Shown: piece by piece, positions 1 through 9,602 of the stretch
Position numbering within the stretch: the stretch's first letter is position 1
Layout of the letters: each line of letters starts with the position of its first letter
Source of the DNA: Metabacillus indicus LMG 22858
Lineage (GTDB): Bacteria; Bacillota; Bacilli; Bacillales; Bacillaceae
Length of the DNA: 64,000 bases
NCBI RefSeq assembly: GCF_000708755.2
Contig: NZ_JGVU02000005.1
Span: 271,446 to 335,445 of the forward strand
Direction: 5' to 3'
Position numbers and translations under genes: made by a program
Notes under the pieces: generated by a model
What the model was told of the DNA's origin: nothing
The model's input: only the letters and a program-made list of their open reading frames with translations
Database searches by the model: none

Positions 1-1
1 C

Positions 2-247
2 CCTGTGAGCAGGGAAGATTATGCCGTGAAAAGCGCGTTCCCGTTTTCAAATCCTGAAGACGGGGAAACAGCAAACTTTTTCTACAATGTCACAGAGGGC
101 CAGTACGATGAAGTTTTTGTCTTCTTCGAACGTTCTGTTCCTGAAGAGAGATTGCAGCCGATGCTTAATCAGCTGAAATCTGTTATTCCGGTCATTCATT
201 TTGTTTATTTCAGTACAAACCAAAAAGGAAGTGCATCTGATGAGTAA
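2..247 (+). CDS. Phosphoribosyltransferase with TRSP domain, C-terminal fragment (ter cluster)
   Basis: Only the last 81 or so codons lie in the window; the frame is open to the left edge, so this is the end of a longer gene. The visible residues include FPFSNPEDGETANFFYNV and YDEVFVFFER, which I associate from memory with the TRSP domain at the C-terminus of PRTase_2 phosphoribosyltransferases in tellurium-resistance-type (ter) stress clusters. That fits the StiP, HAD, YceG and TelA genes that follow. It overlaps the next gene by 8 bp (its stop is at 245-247 and the next ATG at 240), so the two are probably translationally coupled. The domain name is an inference from a short fragment. Confidence 0.55.
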   Translation, partial: PVSREDYAVKSAFPFSNPEDGETANFFYNVTEGQYDEVFVFFERSVPEERLQPMLNQLKSVIPVIHFVYFSTNQKGSASDE

Positions 248-1358
248 GGTGGAGCAGCAATTGCCGAAGCCGGCAGCAATGGGAAGTTATTCAGAAAAGG
301 ACGTTGTTTTCCTGCTGAAGGACTTGAGCCAAATTAGTCTTGAAAAATCAACACTCGAACGGGAACAGGCTGTTCAGAGCGGAACACATTATTCTGAGAT
401 GCTTCCAATTGAATATAAGCCGACTGATGAATATCTGCAGCTTTTTCACCATTCATTAGACATGTATAAACAAAAGCTTGCAGCTGCTGTTGGTACGGTG
501 TCAGAACAGATTTTGAAACTGAAGGGGAAAAGCATCGTGCTCGTTTCGCTTGCACGTGCAGGCACTCCGGTAGGAATTCTGATGAAGCGGTACTTGCAGG
601 AGGTGCAGCAAATCGATGTTCCTCATTACAGTGTCTCCATTGTGAGAGGGCGCGGCATTGATGCCAACGCCATGAATTATATCGCCCGGAACCATCCGGA
701 TGAAAGCGTGCAGTTTGTGGATGGCTGGACAGGAAAAGGAGCCATTACAAGAGAGCTTAGGGAAGCGATGGAGGAATTCAACAGCAAACACGGCCTTGCC
801 ATTGATGACTCGCTTGCGGTACTTGCAGATCCCGGTTATTGCACGGACATTTACGGGACAAGAGAGGATTTCCTGATTCCGAGCGCCTGCCTGAACTCAA
901 CTGTATCAGGCTTGGTCAGCAGAACGGTCCTGAATGATAACTTCATCGGTCCGGATGATTTCCATGGTGCAAAGTATTACGAGGAACTGCTGCCGGAAGA
1001 CGTGTCCAATCATTTCATTGACGTAGTAGTCTCAGAGTTTCCTAATGTGAAAGAGGAGATCTCAAAGCAGGTTTCGATGCTTGATAAAGAGGACCGGACG
1101 CCGACATGGAAAGGGATTCAGGATATAAAGCAAATTCAGGACGAGTTTGGCATTGAAAACATCCACCATGTGAAGCCGGGTGTGGGAGAGACGACGCGTG
1201 TACTGCTCAGAAGAGTGCCATGGAAGATCCTTGTGAAGGATTTAGGCAATAAAGACCTCGAGCATATCTTCCTGCTGGCAAAAGAACGGAACGTCCCTGT
1301 CATCGAATATAAGAATATGTCTTACTCATGCTGCGGGATTATTAAGCCCTTAAACTAG
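240..1358 (+). CDS. StiP / PRTase-like family protein of ter stress cluster
   Basis: A protein of 372 residues. I start it at ATG 240, which has an AAAGGAAG ribosome binding site about ten bases upstream; an earlier in-frame start at 201 lies inside the previous gene and has none. The family occurs in ter-associated gene sets and is annotated as cysteine protease StiP or phosphoribosyltransferase-like. Those gene sets have been proposed to make a nucleoside-like metabolite. Visible features are a core such as VLVSLARAGTPVGILMKRYL, a later DPGYCTDIYGTREDF segment, and a C-terminal YSCCG motif. It lies between a phosphoribosyltransferase fragment and a HAD phosphatase, 11 bp before the latter, so an operon is likely. 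The substrate is unknown. Confidence 0.65.
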   Translation: MSKVEQQLPKPAAMGSYSEKDVVFLLKDLSQISLEKSTLEREQAVQSGTHYSEMLPIEYKPTDEYLQLFHHSLDMYKQKLAAAVGTVSEQILKLKGKSIVLVSLARAGTPVGILMKRYLQEVQQIDVPHYSVSIVRGRGIDANAMNYIARNHPDESVQFVDGWTGKGAITRELREAMEEFNSKHGLAIDDSLAVLADPGYCTDIYGTREDFLIPSACLNSTVSGLVSRTVLNDNFIGPDDFHGAKYYEELLPEDVSNHFIDVVVSEFPNVKEEISKQVSMLDKEDRTPTWKGIQDIKQIQDEFGIENIHHVKPGVGETTRVLLRRVPWKILVKDLGNKDLEHIFLLAKERNVPVIEYKNMSYSCCGIIKPLN

Positions 1359-1369
1359 GAGGTACTGCT

Positions 1370-2182
1370 GTGATTTTTGCAAGTGATCTGGATCAGACGC
1401 TCATTTATTCGAGAAGATCGTTCCGTGAACCGGTTGGCGAAGAGGATATTCAATTGATTGAAACTCTCGACGGCCAGGAAATTTCGTTCATGACGAAAAA
1501 AGCGATTTCCATGCTGAAGGAAATAGCCGGACAGATGACGTTTGTTCCTGTAACAACCAGAACCCCGTCCCAATACGGGCGGATCTCCATCTTTCAGCAG
1601 GAAATCCTTCCGCGCTACGCTGTAACGAGCAACGGCGGACATGTTTTCAAAGAGGGGAAGCTTGACGAAGAGTGGAAACAGCATCTTGAAGCACGCATGA
1701 AAGATGAGTGCACAAGTTTGGAGGATGTTTCCCTTAAATTTCAGGAGATTGCTTCTGATGACTGGGTGCTGAAGCAGAAAAATGCCGAGAATCTCTTTTT
1801 ATACAACATTATCGAACGCGGAAATATTCCCGAGGCGCGCCTTCAGGAGTTTATTCTCTGGGCGGACCGTAACGGATGGAAGCATTCACTGCAGGGAAGA
1901 AAGCTGTATTTTGTGCCGAAACCGATCAATAAATGGGATGCCGTTGCCTATGTGAAAGAAGCTGCCGGTGCAAAAACCGTGATGACAGCCGGCGACTCCC
2001 TGCTTGACCTTTGCATGCTTGAAGAAGCCGATCTTGCCTTTTCACCGCTGCACGGCGAACTTGGCGAGTCAGGCGCAAGACTGTCAGGGGCCATTCAGAG
2101 AACGTCGAAAAATGGAATCTTCGCTTCAGAGGAAATTCTGGAAAATGTCCTGGCGAAAATCAACCCTGTCCACAGTAAATAG
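1370..2182 (+). CDS. HAD-superfamily hydrolase of ter stress cluster
   Basis: A 270-residue cytosolic protein starting at GTG with a strong AGGAGGT ribosome binding site. The HAD nucleophile motif DLDQT is at residues 6-10. A TTRTPSQY segment looks like motif II, a lysine-containing region follows, and TAGDSLLDLCML near residue 205 fits motif IV. HAD members of this type hydrolyse phosphate esters with Mg2+, and in ter clusters they accompany StiP and phosphoribosyltransferase genes. It is probably co-transcribed with the upstream gene. The substrate cannot be read from the sequence. Confidence 0.75.
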   Translation: MIFASDLDQTLIYSRRSFREPVGEEDIQLIETLDGQEISFMTKKAISMLKEIAGQMTFVPVTTRTPSQYGRISIFQQEILPRYAVTSNGGHVFKEGKLDEEWKQHLEARMKDECTSLEDVSLKFQEIASDDWVLKQKNAENLFLYNIIERGNIPEARLQEFILWADRNGWKHSLQGRKLYFVPKPINKWDAVAYVKEAAGAKTVMTAGDSLLDLCMLEEADLAFSPLHGELGESGARLSGAIQRTSKNGIFASEEILENVLAKINPVHSK

Positions 2183-2202
2183 AAATATTTACCTGTATAA
2201 AG

Positions 2203-2211
2203 TGGTACAAT
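2203..2211 (+). promoter_or_regulatory. Possible extended -10 promoter before small HTH gene
   Basis: TGGTACAAT reads as an extended -10 element (TG-N-TACAAT) in the 90-bp gap after the HAD gene. No good -35 is present at 16-18 bp, so the call is weak. If real, it would let the small helix-turn-helix gene and the yceG-like gene be expressed separately from the genes upstream. Confidence 0.3.
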
Positions 2212-2272
2212 AGAAGCAGGGTACCTATGGCTTCACGGCTGATTTTCTTCAGTTCTTATTGGAGTGAACGTC

Positions 2273-2488
2273 TTGGTAACAGCAGAAAAAACGAAGACCA
2301 ATCTATTGGATGAAAATATAATGAGTTCCGCTCAGGCCTGCAAGGAATGGGGAATTGATGATTCTGCCCTCAGAAAAAGGGTCAATCAGTTTCCGCCGGG
2401 CACCATCCGGAAGTTCGGAAAAACATGGGTGGTTACGAGTGAAGGAATGTGCCGAGTCTTTGGCGAAAAAAGACGAAACGGAAAGTAA
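2273..2488 (+). CDS. Small helix-turn-helix protein inside ter cluster
   Basis: About 71 residues. I favour TTG 2273, which has GGAG at 2261-2264 as ribosome binding site; GTG 2264 (74 residues) is the alternative but has no site. The sequence SSAQACKEWGIDDSALRKRV followed by RKFGKTWVVTSEGM looks like a minimal helix-turn-helix fold with a beta-wing, as in helix-turn-helix-17/DUF-type anti-repressor-like proteins. It ends 33 bp before the YceG-like gene and may regulate the cluster or bind DNA or RNA as part of it. No target site was identified. Confidence 0.6.
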   Translation: MVTAEKTKTNLLDENIMSSAQACKEWGIDDSALRKRVNQFPPGTIRKFGKTWVVTSEGMCRVFGEKRRNGK

Positions 2489-2521
2489 CGTGGAGATATA
2501 TTTTCAGAGGAGGGAAGAGAG

Positions 2522-4123
2522 ATGATCAGAACATATAAGCCTGCGCCTGCAGAACATCTGGACACAGACTGGCAGACTCTTCTTTTTATGCCGCTGCCTG
2601 AGCGTCCGGATTATGTGAACACTCCCTCTGAAGTGAAAATTCCGCAAGTCGCCGTCAGGCTGCTTGGAACACCATTAACAGATGACGAATACTATCAAAT
2701 GCTATTTGACCTTGTTCATCACGAAGAACTCGGTGTGCATTTTCTAAGTGAATCTCTGGATAAAAACATCCCGCAGGAAAAATTTCAGGCGATACAGAAC
2801 CTGCTGCTTCTGCATAAAAACGAAAAGCTCTCCGTGAACCGGTTTGTTGCTTTTATGGACAGAGACCGCCTTCTTCCGGTTCTCTCCGATCCGGAGTTAA
2901 ACCGCCACCTGCGGACTTGTGTCATTCACATGCTTTCGCGATTCTTTCTTGATAAAGCGAATGACAGCGCTGATTTCCGGCGCATCATTGTTGATTTGAT
3001 TAAATGGACCTGGAACCACCTGCATCCTGAGCTGCAAAAAACAGACGGTGTCCGGCAGCCTGCGTTTTTCTGGTACGGAAATGCAACGAAAAGCGAACAG
3101 TTCTTCCTTCATTTCCTGATCCGGTTCGGATGCGATGTCATCATTGCCCATCCGGAGGGGACAGATATCCTGAAGGAGGAAGATCCGGAAGAAGCGGTCA
3201 GCAAAATCGTCCGTTTTCCGGGGACTCACGAACTGACAGCGTTTCCAAAGGTGAGGCCGGAGCGCACATCAACTGTAGCATACAAAGCTTCAAAACAAAT
3301 TGACCAGGTTCTTCATTCAGACGAATCCATGCTTTATAAGCCATGGCAATTCAGAAATTATTCCCCCAATGCACGGACGCTGAAAACAACGTATGATGAA
3401 CTTTTTATTCTTATAAAGGAAAGAGCATTTCTGCGTCCAGACTTTGAAGTCCGGGACAACATGGTTCATATACCCGCTATTTTCTCGAAAATCTTCGGGG
3501 TGACAAAAAACAGACGCTCATACTGGGGCAAAATTCAGGACCTCGCTGACTATGAACATGCGGCTGTCGTCAAGTACTTTCCGTTTACTTGGGAAGCTAA
3601 AGGCAATCCGCATTTTCATTACCAGAATGCCCTGAACGAAAATCAAGTGCTGCAGGCTGATAAAATGATGGGAAGCCACTGGTGGAAGTATTCAAACCTT
3701 CCGACCGGCCTTCAAAAGGGGCTGGCTGATGCGATTTCAAGGTATTGTGCTGATCCAAAGCTTAAAAGGCTGGAACAGGAAAGTCCTTATGATCTGCAGC
3801 TTTACCTGTTCAATCAGGCGATGAATATTCCGGAAAGCCTGATAAAACTGATGCAGAATTTTGATTACTCCCAGCATGTGCCCCGGCTCATTCTTTATAA
3901 TAATGAAAACAATGGCTACATGACGCGCTCAGACGCTGCGATGCTTCTGCTGATGAATGAATTCGGACTGGATATCGTGATCTGCAATCCTCCCGGCCAC
4001 AACGACATTGAAAATTTTGTCGATGAAAAGCATTACGACAGCCACTGGCTGGAGGAAATGAGCTTTAATGAAGTCTATCAGGAGCCGTCGAAATTCAAGA
4101 AATTCATCCGGAAAATCTTTTAA
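2522..4123 (+). CDS. yceG: YceG-like protein, ter biosynthetic-module component
   Basis: A protein of 533 residues with no signal peptide or membrane segment. It begins with MIRTYKPAPAEHLDTDWQ and contains a WYGNATKSEQFFLHFL stretch and a C-terminal VICNPPGHNDIENF stretch that are typical of the YceG family (putative component of the ter biosynthetic module). In B. subtilis yceG and yceH are adjacent at the end of the yceC-yceH stress operon, and the same pair is seen here with telA next. The ribosome binding site is GAGGGAAGAG. The biochemical role is unknown. Confidence 0.75.
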   Translation: MIRTYKPAPAEHLDTDWQTLLFMPLPERPDYVNTPSEVKIPQVAVRLLGTPLTDDEYYQMLFDLVHHEELGVHFLSESLDKNIPQEKFQAIQNLLLLHKNEKLSVNRFVAFMDRDRLLPVLSDPELNRHLRTCVIHMLSRFFLDKANDSADFRRIIVDLIKWTWNHLHPELQKTDGVRQPAFFWYGNATKSEQFFLHFLIRFGCDVIIAHPEGTDILKEEDPEEAVSKIVRFPGTHELTAFPKVRPERTSTVAYKASKQIDQVLHSDESMLYKPWQFRNYSPNARTLKTTYDELFILIKERAFLRPDFEVRDNMVHIPAIFSKIFGVTKNRRSYWGKIQDLADYEHAAVVKYFPFTWEAKGNPHFHYQNALNENQVLQADKMMGSHWWKYSNLPTGLQKGLADAISRYCADPKLKRLEQESPYDLQLYLFNQAMNIPESLIKLMQNFDYSQHVPRLILYNNENNGYMTRSDAAMLLLMNEFGLDIVICNPPGHNDIENFVDEKHYDSHWLEEMSFNEVYQEPSKFKKFIRKIF

Positions 4124-4196
4124 GCAGCATTATTTATGCGAGAAGAAATACCTGTTTGAACAGGCATCCAAACCATATTAAAGGAGGATTTCGCGT

Positions 4197-5282
4197 ATGT
4201 CTCAAGTACCTGGACTCAGCAAAACGGATCAGATGGAAGAGGTTCTCGAACAAGGACCGAACAATATGAAGCTTCAGCTTCAAAAAGAGCCTGAGGTTCA
4301 AAAACTTGCAGAGAGCATTGATCACAAGAACCAGGTGGCAATCCTTGAATACGGAAAAGCACCTGCTGATGAAATTTCAGCTTTTTCAGGAAAAATCCTG
4401 AACACCATGAAGTCAAGCAGCATGGAAGAATCAAGCGCCCTCCTGAAACACCTCGGGAGAATCATGGACCGCTTTGATCCGAAAGACTTTGCCGAGCAAA
4501 AGGGCATAAAAAAATTCTTCAGCCGCGGACAGAAGCTGGTGGAGAAAATCATGTCAAAGTATCAGACAATGGGCGGCGAAATTGATAAAGTCTACCTTGA
4601 AATTGTGAAATACGAGGATGAGATGAAGCGTTCAACAAATACGCTTGAGCAGCTTTATGAACAGAATTTCAACTACTACATGGAGCTTGAAAAATACATT
4701 GTCGCCGGAGATATGAAAGCAGCTGAACTAAAGCAGCAGCTTCCGGCATTAGAAGCAAAAGCAGCGGAGGGCAACCAGCTCGCCCAAATGGAGCTTGATA
4801 CGATGCGGAACTCAATTGAGGTGCTTGAACAGCGGGTCTATGATCTCGAACTTGCCAAACAGGTAGCCTACCAGTCCGCACCGCAAATCCGCCTCCTGCA
4901 AAGAGGGAACACAAAGCTGATCGGGAAAATCAATTCTGCGTTTGTCACTACGATTCCTATTTTTAAAACCGGCCTGATCAACGCCATAGCAGCCAAAAGA
5001 CAGAAACTCGTCGCAGATTCAATGAACGAGCTTGAAAAGCGCACAAATGAAATGCTTCTCCGAAACGCACAAAATATATCAAAACAGAGTGTGGATATTG
5101 CAAGACTTGCAGGAAGCCCCGGCATTAAAATGGAAACAATCGAAGAAACATGGAGCATCATCCTAAAAGGCATGCACGAAACAAAAGCCATCGAAGACGA
5201 AAACAAACAGCTTCGCGAACAAGGAAGAGTGCGCCTTGAAGAACTGCAGAACAACTTTAAGCAGCTGAATAATGGCCGCTGA
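4197..5282 (+). CDS. yceH: Toxic anion resistance protein TelA family (YceH)
   Basis: A 361-residue, highly charged, largely helical cytosolic protein with long predicted coiled-coil stretches (for example residues 160-240) and the family segments HLGRIMDRFDPKDFAEQKG and NTKLIGKINSAFVTTIPIFK. TelA (PF05816) proteins accompany ter genes and are linked to resistance to tellurite, toxic anions and cell-envelope stress; the mechanism is not settled. The AAAGGAGG ribosome binding site precedes ATG 4197. A strong terminator follows at 5301, so this is the last gene of the cluster. Confidence 0.85.
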   Translation: MSQVPGLSKTDQMEEVLEQGPNNMKLQLQKEPEVQKLAESIDHKNQVAILEYGKAPADEISAFSGKILNTMKSSSMEESSALLKHLGRIMDRFDPKDFAEQKGIKKFFSRGQKLVEKIMSKYQTMGGEIDKVYLEIVKYEDEMKRSTNTLEQLYEQNFNYYMELEKYIVAGDMKAAELKQQLPALEAKAAEGNQLAQMELDTMRNSIEVLEQRVYDLELAKQVAYQSAPQIRLLQRGNTKLIGKINSAFVTTIPIFKTGLINAIAAKRQKLVADSMNELEKRTNEMLLRNAQNISKQSVDIARLAGSPGIKMETIEETWSIILKGMHETKAIEDENKQLREQGRVRLEELQNNFKQLNNGR

Positions 5283-5300
5283 TAGGTAACTGCAAATACT

Positions 5301-5335
5301 AATCCGGACTGAGGTTTAAATAGTCCGGATTTTTC
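5301..5335 (+). terminator. Rho-independent terminator after telA
   Basis: A perfect 10-bp stem, AATCCGGACT with AGTCCGGATT, followed by a run of T. It closes the ter-type cluster. Confidence 0.85.
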
Positions 5336-5714
5336 TATTACCTTGCAAATTGGAAGTATTGTCGTTGGAGCCGTCAAAGTATAATGCTCAAAACTCCGGT
5401 GAACTGCAGCGGAAAGCAAGTGACTGGAGCGCAAGGGAACGGGTACAACTGAAACCAAAGTTCAACAGTCTTTTGGAAAAGACACTTTAAAAACGAGAGT
5501 CTGCGCAGTTTTGACAAAAATTATTCCATTTTATTAGAAGGAAGAAGATTAAGGTAGCATAAAGTGTTAGAATTTGTTTATAATGAATGGTATGACTTGA
5601 ATACATAGGATTCGGACAGTACTAGCAATCTCACTTCCGGATTTCTTAATAGATGAGAATAGAACCTGCTCTTATCTACAAATAGATGAACGACTAGAAA
5701 GGGAGTGCCTCACT
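5336..5714. other. Intergenic gap telA-rpoE with repeat remnant
   Basis: No gene is visible. Bases 5406-5440 (GCAGCGGAAAGCAAGTGACT then GGAGCGCAAGGGAACGGG) resemble one end of a dispersed repeat common in Bacillaceae genomes, and the related opposite end appears at 63852-63880. A TATAAT hexamer at 5579-5584 is a possible rpoE -10, but no convincing -35 stands at 16-18 bp. Confidence 0.5.
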
Positions 5715-6263
5715 TTGAGTATTTCACAATATTCTAAGGACCAGCTTAAAGAATTGTCAATGGTTGAAGTAGCCTACGACCTGATGACTGAAAAGAAACA
5801 GCCGTACGTTTTCTTGGACCTGGTAAAAGAAATCAGCCAGATTATCGGTCTTACGAAAAGCCAGGTAGAAGATAAAATTTCACAATTCTACACAGATCTT
5901 AACATCGACGGCCGTTATATTTGTGTTGGAGAAAACACTTGGGGACTGCGCAGCTGGTACCCGTACGAGCAAATCGAAGAAGAGGTTGTGCCTGTTGCAA
6001 AACCTAAGAAGAAAAAAGCGAAAAAAGTGGTTGATGAGCTTGAGCTTGAAGACTTCGATGAAGTGGATGAAGAAGAACTTGAATACGATGACATCGAAGA
6101 GTATGAAGATGATACGGACGACGATCTAGAAGACGATGATCTCGAAGATGATGCAGAAGAAATCGACGAAGTCATTGAAGACGAAGATTTCGATCTTGAC
6201 GAGGAAGAGCTTGACGAAGACCTTGATGAGGATCTTGAAGAAGACGAAGAAGAAGATAAATAA
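5715..6263 (+). CDS. rpoE: DNA-directed RNA polymerase delta subunit
   Basis: 182 residues from a TTG start with AAGGGAG upstream. The N-terminal half (about residues 1-90) is the folded HARE-HTH domain that binds core polymerase, with YDLMTEKKQPYVFLDLVKEI as a typical stretch. The C-terminal half is almost entirely Asp and Glu, the disordered acidic tail characteristic of the Gram-positive delta factor, which promotes RNA polymerase recycling and displacement from nucleic acids. A short Lys-rich segment (KPKKKKAKK) joins the two. rpoE directly upstream of pyrG is the usual Bacillus arrangement. Confidence 0.95.
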   Translation: MSISQYSKDQLKELSMVEVAYDLMTEKKQPYVFLDLVKEISQIIGLTKSQVEDKISQFYTDLNIDGRYICVGENTWGLRSWYPYEQIEEEVVPVAKPKKKKAKKVVDELELEDFDEVDEEELEYDDIEEYEDDTDDDLEDDDLEDDAEEIDEVIEDEDFDLDEEELDEDLDEDLEEDEEEDK

Positions 6264-6268
6264 TCGTC

Positions 6269-6308
6269 TTGACTTTAGTGGGCCAACTAGGTAGAATCTT
6301 ATTTGGGC
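6269..6308 (+). promoter_or_regulatory. pyrG promoter with GGGC initiation sequence
   Basis: TTGACT, 17 bp, TAGAAT, then seven bases to GGGC at 6305-6308. This begins six bases after the rpoE stop codon. Initiation at GGGC is the known requirement for CTP-sensed reiterative transcription at B. subtilis pyrG: when CTP is low the polymerase stutters and adds extra G residues to the 5' end. Confidence 0.88.
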
Positions 6309-6344
6309 TCTTTAAAAGCTATACCAATGGTTTATATATACCAT

Positions 6345-6382
6345 GCTCCCTTTCGCAACGCGCAAGGGAGCTTTCTTTTTTT
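6345..6382 (+). terminator. pyrG leader attenuator
   Basis: GCTCCCTT (6345-6352) pairs with AAGGGAGC (6364-6371), followed by a T-rich run. The upstream strand continues as GCTCCCTTTC, a C/U-rich tract that a poly-G 5' end could pair with, opening the terminator. This matches the published pyrG antitermination model in B. subtilis and relatives. Confidence 0.88.
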
Positions 6383-6467
6383 AGCGCAGTTAAGCCTTCA
6401 GGCTGACATAGGCGCTTTTCCTTTTTTTGGGCATGAAAGACCCCCTGACAACACTTATAAAAGATAA

Positions 6468-8153
<1,686 letters not shown>

Positions 8154-8160
8154 TAAAAGC

Positions 8161-8196
8161 AAAACCCCTGACAGTTCGGACTGTCAGGGGTTTTTT
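8161..8196. terminator. Bidirectional terminator between pyrG and ywjG
   Basis: AAAACCCCTGACAG, a 6-base loop, then CTGTCAGGGGTTTTTT. T-runs on both strands mean it can end the convergent pyrG and ywjG transcripts. Confidence 0.9.
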
Positions 8197-8215
8197 ACAT
8201 GAATGCTTTGTTTTC

Positions 8216-8749
8216 TTACTCGTACTCACTTACCATCTCTTTCATCGTAAAACTCAGGGCATAATAGGCAAAAAGGGATGTCATCAGAGCGGGGTAGCCG
8301 TAGCGGCTGCCGTCTTCATCCGGAATCAGCGCTTTTTTCAGCTTTGAATCAATATGGACATCTGCAAGCTCTTCCAAGCCGCCAGGTTCTTCTTTCATAT
8401 AGCAGGAGACTGCCGTGGTCCCAATCATATCTTCGCGAAGCTTTTTCGCAAGCTCAACCGCTTCTTTGTCATTTGAACGGTGCGAGAAAAGAAGCACGCG
8501 GTCAGCATCTGTCAGTTCATTCATCGTGCCGTCCTCAAGGAAAAGAGGCTTTGCACTTGGAAGAGGGTTTGAACCTGCTGTCGCTTCGAGCGTAATCCCT
8601 TCAAGCTCTCCAAAGCCGTGCACATAAATCGTGCCGCTTCCGACTGCAGCCTGTGCGAGCAGTCTTGCGCCGTCTTCAATGGCTTCTTCTTCCTGCTCAT
8701 GAATGCGGCTGAAATGGCCGGTTAACTGGGTCATAAATATCTTCATCAT
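8216..8749 (-). CDS. ywjG: DUF2529 family protein YwjG
   Basis: About 177 residues. The start chosen is the ATG giving MKIFMTQL-type N-terminus after AAAGGAG; a GTG four codons upstream overlaps that site. The product resembles B. subtilis YwjG, including EAIEDGARLLAQA near the N-terminus, and ywjG sits in exactly this place between pyrG and spo0F. Segments such as GTIYVHGFGELEG and DRVLLFSHRSNDKEAV suggest a sugar-isomerase-like (SIS) alpha/beta fold. The function is unknown. Confidence 0.85.
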   Translation of the reverse strand: MMKIFMTQLTGHFSRIHEQEEEAIEDGARLLAQAAVGSGTIYVHGFGELEGITLEATAGSNPLPSAKPLFLEDGTMNELTDADRVLLFSHRSNDKEAVELAKKLREDMIGTTAVSCYMKEEPGGLEELADVHIDSKLKKALIPDEDGSRYGYPALMTSLFAYYALSFTMKEMVSEYE

Positions 8750-8822
8750 CTGTCTGAACACTCCTTTACGACTCCATTATAACGAATGAGAGAGCCAATA
8801 CCTAACCGGACAGGTTCAGAAA

Positions 8823-8833
8823 TTTGTCGATAA
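8823..8833 (+). promoter_or_regulatory. Spo0A box upstream of spo0F
   Basis: TTTGTCGATAA contains TGTCGAT, one mismatch from the Spo0A-box core TGTCGAA. It lies just upstream of the sigma-H -35, where phosphorylated Spo0A is known to stimulate spo0F in B. subtilis. Confidence 0.65.
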
Positions 8834-8839
8834 GTTTAA

Positions 8840-8869
8840 GCAGGAATAAGAATACACACAACCGAATAA
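8840..8869 (+). promoter_or_regulatory. Sigma-H promoter of spo0F
   Basis: GCAGGAATA, 12 bp, ACCGAATAA: an excellent match to the sigma-H consensus RnAGGAwww-N11-12-RnnGAATww. spo0F is a classical sigma-H dependent gene. Confidence 0.82.
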
Positions 8870-9041
8870 CTATCGTATGTTTCACCGGACTGTTTTATAC
8901 TAAAGAAAGGCAAATCCGGCATGCGTTTCGCGCCTTATTTGCTTTTATGATGTAAGCAGTTTTCCGGACGTTTTGGTTCCTTGCAATACATGCTGACCGG
9001 CAGAATAGCTGGATAATCCAAATATGAAGAGGTGCAGGAAG

Positions 9042-9413
9042 ATGAATGAAAAAATCTTAATTGTAGACGATCAATATGGAATCCGTATTTTATTAAACGA
9101 AGTGTTTCAAAAAGCGGGATATCAGACCTTCCAGGCAGCAAACGGTTTTCAGGCTCTGGAAATTGTAGACAAGCATAAGCCGGATCTGGTGCTTCTTGAT
9201 ATGAAAATTCCTGGTATGGATGGAATAGAAATCCTGAAAAGAATGAGAGTGGTCGAGCCGGATATCCGCGTCATTATCATGACTGCATACGGTGAACTGG
9301 ACATGATTCAGGAGGCGAAAGACCTTGGGGCTCTAACGCATTTCGCAAAACCGTTTGATATTGACGAGATCCGCGACGCTGTCCGCAAGTACCTTCCGAT
9401 CCGCTCGAACTGA
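9042..9413 (+). CDS. spo0F: Sporulation phosphorelay response regulator Spo0F
   Basis: 123 residues, a single receiver domain without output domain. It accepts phosphate from sporulation kinases and passes it to Spo0B and on to Spo0A. The acidic pocket is D9-D10, the phospho-acceptor D53 is in [11 protein letters not shown], the conserved Thr is in MTAYGELDM and the Lys is in FAKPFD. It is nearly identical to B. subtilis Spo0F over long stretches. Start ATG 9042 follows GCAGGAAG; the extra six codons upstream (from 9024) lack support. It has its own sigma-H promoter and a terminator directly after. Confidence 0.97.
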   Translation: MNEKILIVDDQYGIRILLNEVFQKAGYQTFQAANGFQALEIVDKHKPDLVLLDMKIPGMDGIEILKRMRVVEPDIRVIIMTAYGELDMIQEAKDLGALTHFAKPFDIDEIRDAVRKYLPIRSN

Positions 9414-9426
9414 CGCCTCCCTAAAT

Positions 9427-9458
9427 CGGCAAACTTATGTCGAAAAGTTGCCGTTTTT
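9427..9458 (+). terminator. Terminator after spo0F
   Basis: CGGCAAACTT pairs with AAGTTGCCG (one bulged base), then TTTTT. Its right arm overlaps the -35 of the fbaA promoter. Confidence 0.75.
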
Positions 9459-9476
9459 CTCAGAAGTTGGTATGCT
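9448..9476 (+). promoter_or_regulatory. fbaA promoter
   Basis: TTGCCG, 17 bp, TATGCT. The -35 overlaps the right arm of the spo0F terminator. About 125 nt of leader follow before fbaA. Confidence 0.65.
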
Positions 9477-9602
9477 AGTGAATGAGAAAAGCCCGTGTAC
9501 ATTTTAATCAGATTACATACATTGCAATCGTTCTGGTCATGCTAGATGTTACGTAAGCTTTTCGGGTTTAGCAAATTAGCTGCATAGGGAGGATATTTCG
9601 AC

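Noticed and set aside
5915..6175. Ser-rich minus-strand frame
   Set aside because: Mirror image of the acidic GAN-codon tail of rpoE.
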